A stretch of 64,000 nucleotides of DNA, taken from Plutella xylostella (taxonomy: Eukaryota; Arthropoda; Insecta; Lepidoptera; Plutellidae). The stretch lies in NCBI RefSeq assembly GCF_932276165.1, contig NC_064009.1:6138001-6202000 (forward strand), given 5' to 3'. The position numbers and the translations under genes are program-made. Under the pieces are notes generated by a model, which had not been told where the DNA came from, did no database searches, and was given only the letters and a program-made list of their open reading frames with translations. Shown one piece after another: positions 63,187 through 64,000 of this stretch (position 1 is the first letter of the stretch; each line of letters opens with the position of its first letter).

Positions 63187-64000
63187 ATGGGTGAAAAAGT
63201 TCAGAAAGACTCACTTGATATTCAAATTCCACTGCCAAGAAAATATTCCAAAAAGGGTATTGGTAATTTTAAACGGAATACTGCAACACAATACTATACC
63301 AAGTTTAGTAATAGTGCAACAAACCCACCAGTAAGTGGCGAGTTACACAAGTACACATTTCCTTCCACTATACGAATCAAAGCGAAGATGATAACTAGGG
63401 GAGAGCTAACTAGCTTTCATAGTAGATTTCTGAAGCAAGTAGATGGGCGAGTGGTCAAGTGTCAGGCTAGCATACCGCTGCGTAACAGATACAAGCTGGA
63501 GGGTGCGGGTTGGCGGCAGCGGAGGAGCATGGAGGCAGTGGAAGACAAGGTCCAGACCATCCTACACTTGGACCCTGACTTCTATCGAGCTGTCGACGGC
63601 CGCCCCATCACCTCTCGCGCCCCTATGTTCAACACAATAAGGCATATCTACGATAACATATTACGCATCAAGCAACAAATCGCATACCGCCAGGACTGCA
63701 TCTTGAATATAGACGAAAATCACAAAAGAGAAGTGGAAAAATACAAGGCTAGCTGCAAGCGATGCTCCGACCAGGCCAAGTCTTTCGAAGCTTTCATAGC
63801 AGAAGACTACGAAAAGTCCATGAAGTGTCTTAGACTTTGTGAAGAAATGAGAACGAAAGTGGATGAGAAAGATTCAGAGTTGCAGGTTTTGGCTAACAGA
63901 AAATTTACTATTACTTCTAGACTGATTGGATTAGAATACAAGTTGCGAGTGCAGCAAAGGTATGGGAGGTTTTTGTACTACCTGTCTCCGCTAAGCTGGC
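63187..64000 (+). CDS. CFAP100-like (DUF4200) coiled-coil protein, gene 4 (runs off the window)
   Basis: Open from ATG 63,187 to the last base, 271 complete codons. MGEKVQKDSLDIQIPLPRKY, then LDPDFYRAVDGRPITSRAP (cluster signature), IKQQIAYRQDCILNID, the DUF4200 start FEAFIAEDYEKS, and RYGRFLYYLSPLSW, which equals YRSFLMFIAPLPW in gene 2. Its second half is more GC-rich (63,440-63,640) than its neighbours. The C-terminal half lies beyond the window, so intron content and length are unknown. Confidence 0.75.
   Translation, partial: MGEKVQKDSLDIQIPLPRKYSKKGIGNFKRNTATQYYTKFSNSATNPPVSGELHKYTFPSTIRIKAKMITRGELTSFHSRFLKQVDGRVVKCQASIPLRNRYKLEGAGWRQRRSMEAVEDKVQTILHLDPDFYRAVDGRPITSRAPMFNTIRHIYDNILRIKQQIAYRQDCILNIDENHKREVEKYKASCKRCSDQAKSFEAFIAEDYEKSMKCLRLCEEMRTKVDEKDSELQVLANRKFTITSRLIGLEYKLRVQQRYGRFLYYLSPLSW

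Overview
This is a gene-rich but heavily repeat-invaded piece of an insect nuclear genome, almost certainly a moth or butterfly (Lepidoptera). The reasons are AT-rich DNA, short GT-AG introns, tRNA-derived SINEs, CAT-microsatellite-tailed repeats, a Lep1-like repeat and CR1-like and jockey-like LINEs typical of the order, together with insect-type host genes. Family and species cannot be fixed from the sequence alone.

Layout. 1-4.5 kb: a run of non-autonomous DNA transposons, several with readable target-site duplications. 5,025-39,269 (minus strand): one class I histone deacetylase gene (Rpd3/HDAC1), 11 coding exons, 485 residues. Exons 2-11 lie in 5.0-10.1 kb, but exon 1 (16 codons plus 1 base) lies 29.1 kb away at 39,221-39,269. 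The giant first intron is a layered transposon deposit: a 6.4-kb TIR element (10,265-16,657) holding a split LINE and a 3.1-kb insertion with 21-bp duplications; a hAT-like MITE; an apparently intact two-ORF LINE (18.3-22.1 kb); a 3.8-kb TIR-bounded composite; and a broken jockey LINE (28.0-37.6 kb) carrying two nested insertions, followed head-to-tail by a second, 5'-truncated jockey copy.

39.27-39.39 kb looks like a compact bidirectional promoter serving Rpd3 and a small two-exon gene of unknown function (39,393-39,714). 41.2-50.5 kb carries two tandem p68/DDX5-type DEAD-box RNA helicases. In the first, the start codon is split by an intron; the second has an N-terminus that could be a mitochondrial presequence. 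50.96-55.28 kb is a TEX47-like gene. From 55.9 kb to the window end there are four tandem CFAP100-like (DUF4200) coiled-coil genes; the last runs off the edge.

Functionally the window splits into a housekeeping chromatin/RNA part (Rpd3, two DEAD-box helicases) and an axoneme/sperm-type part (TEX47-like plus the CFAP100-like array), all of the latter on the plus strand. No operon, CRISPR array or functional rRNA or tRNA gene was seen; the tRNA-like sequences belong to SINEs or to a DNA transposon.
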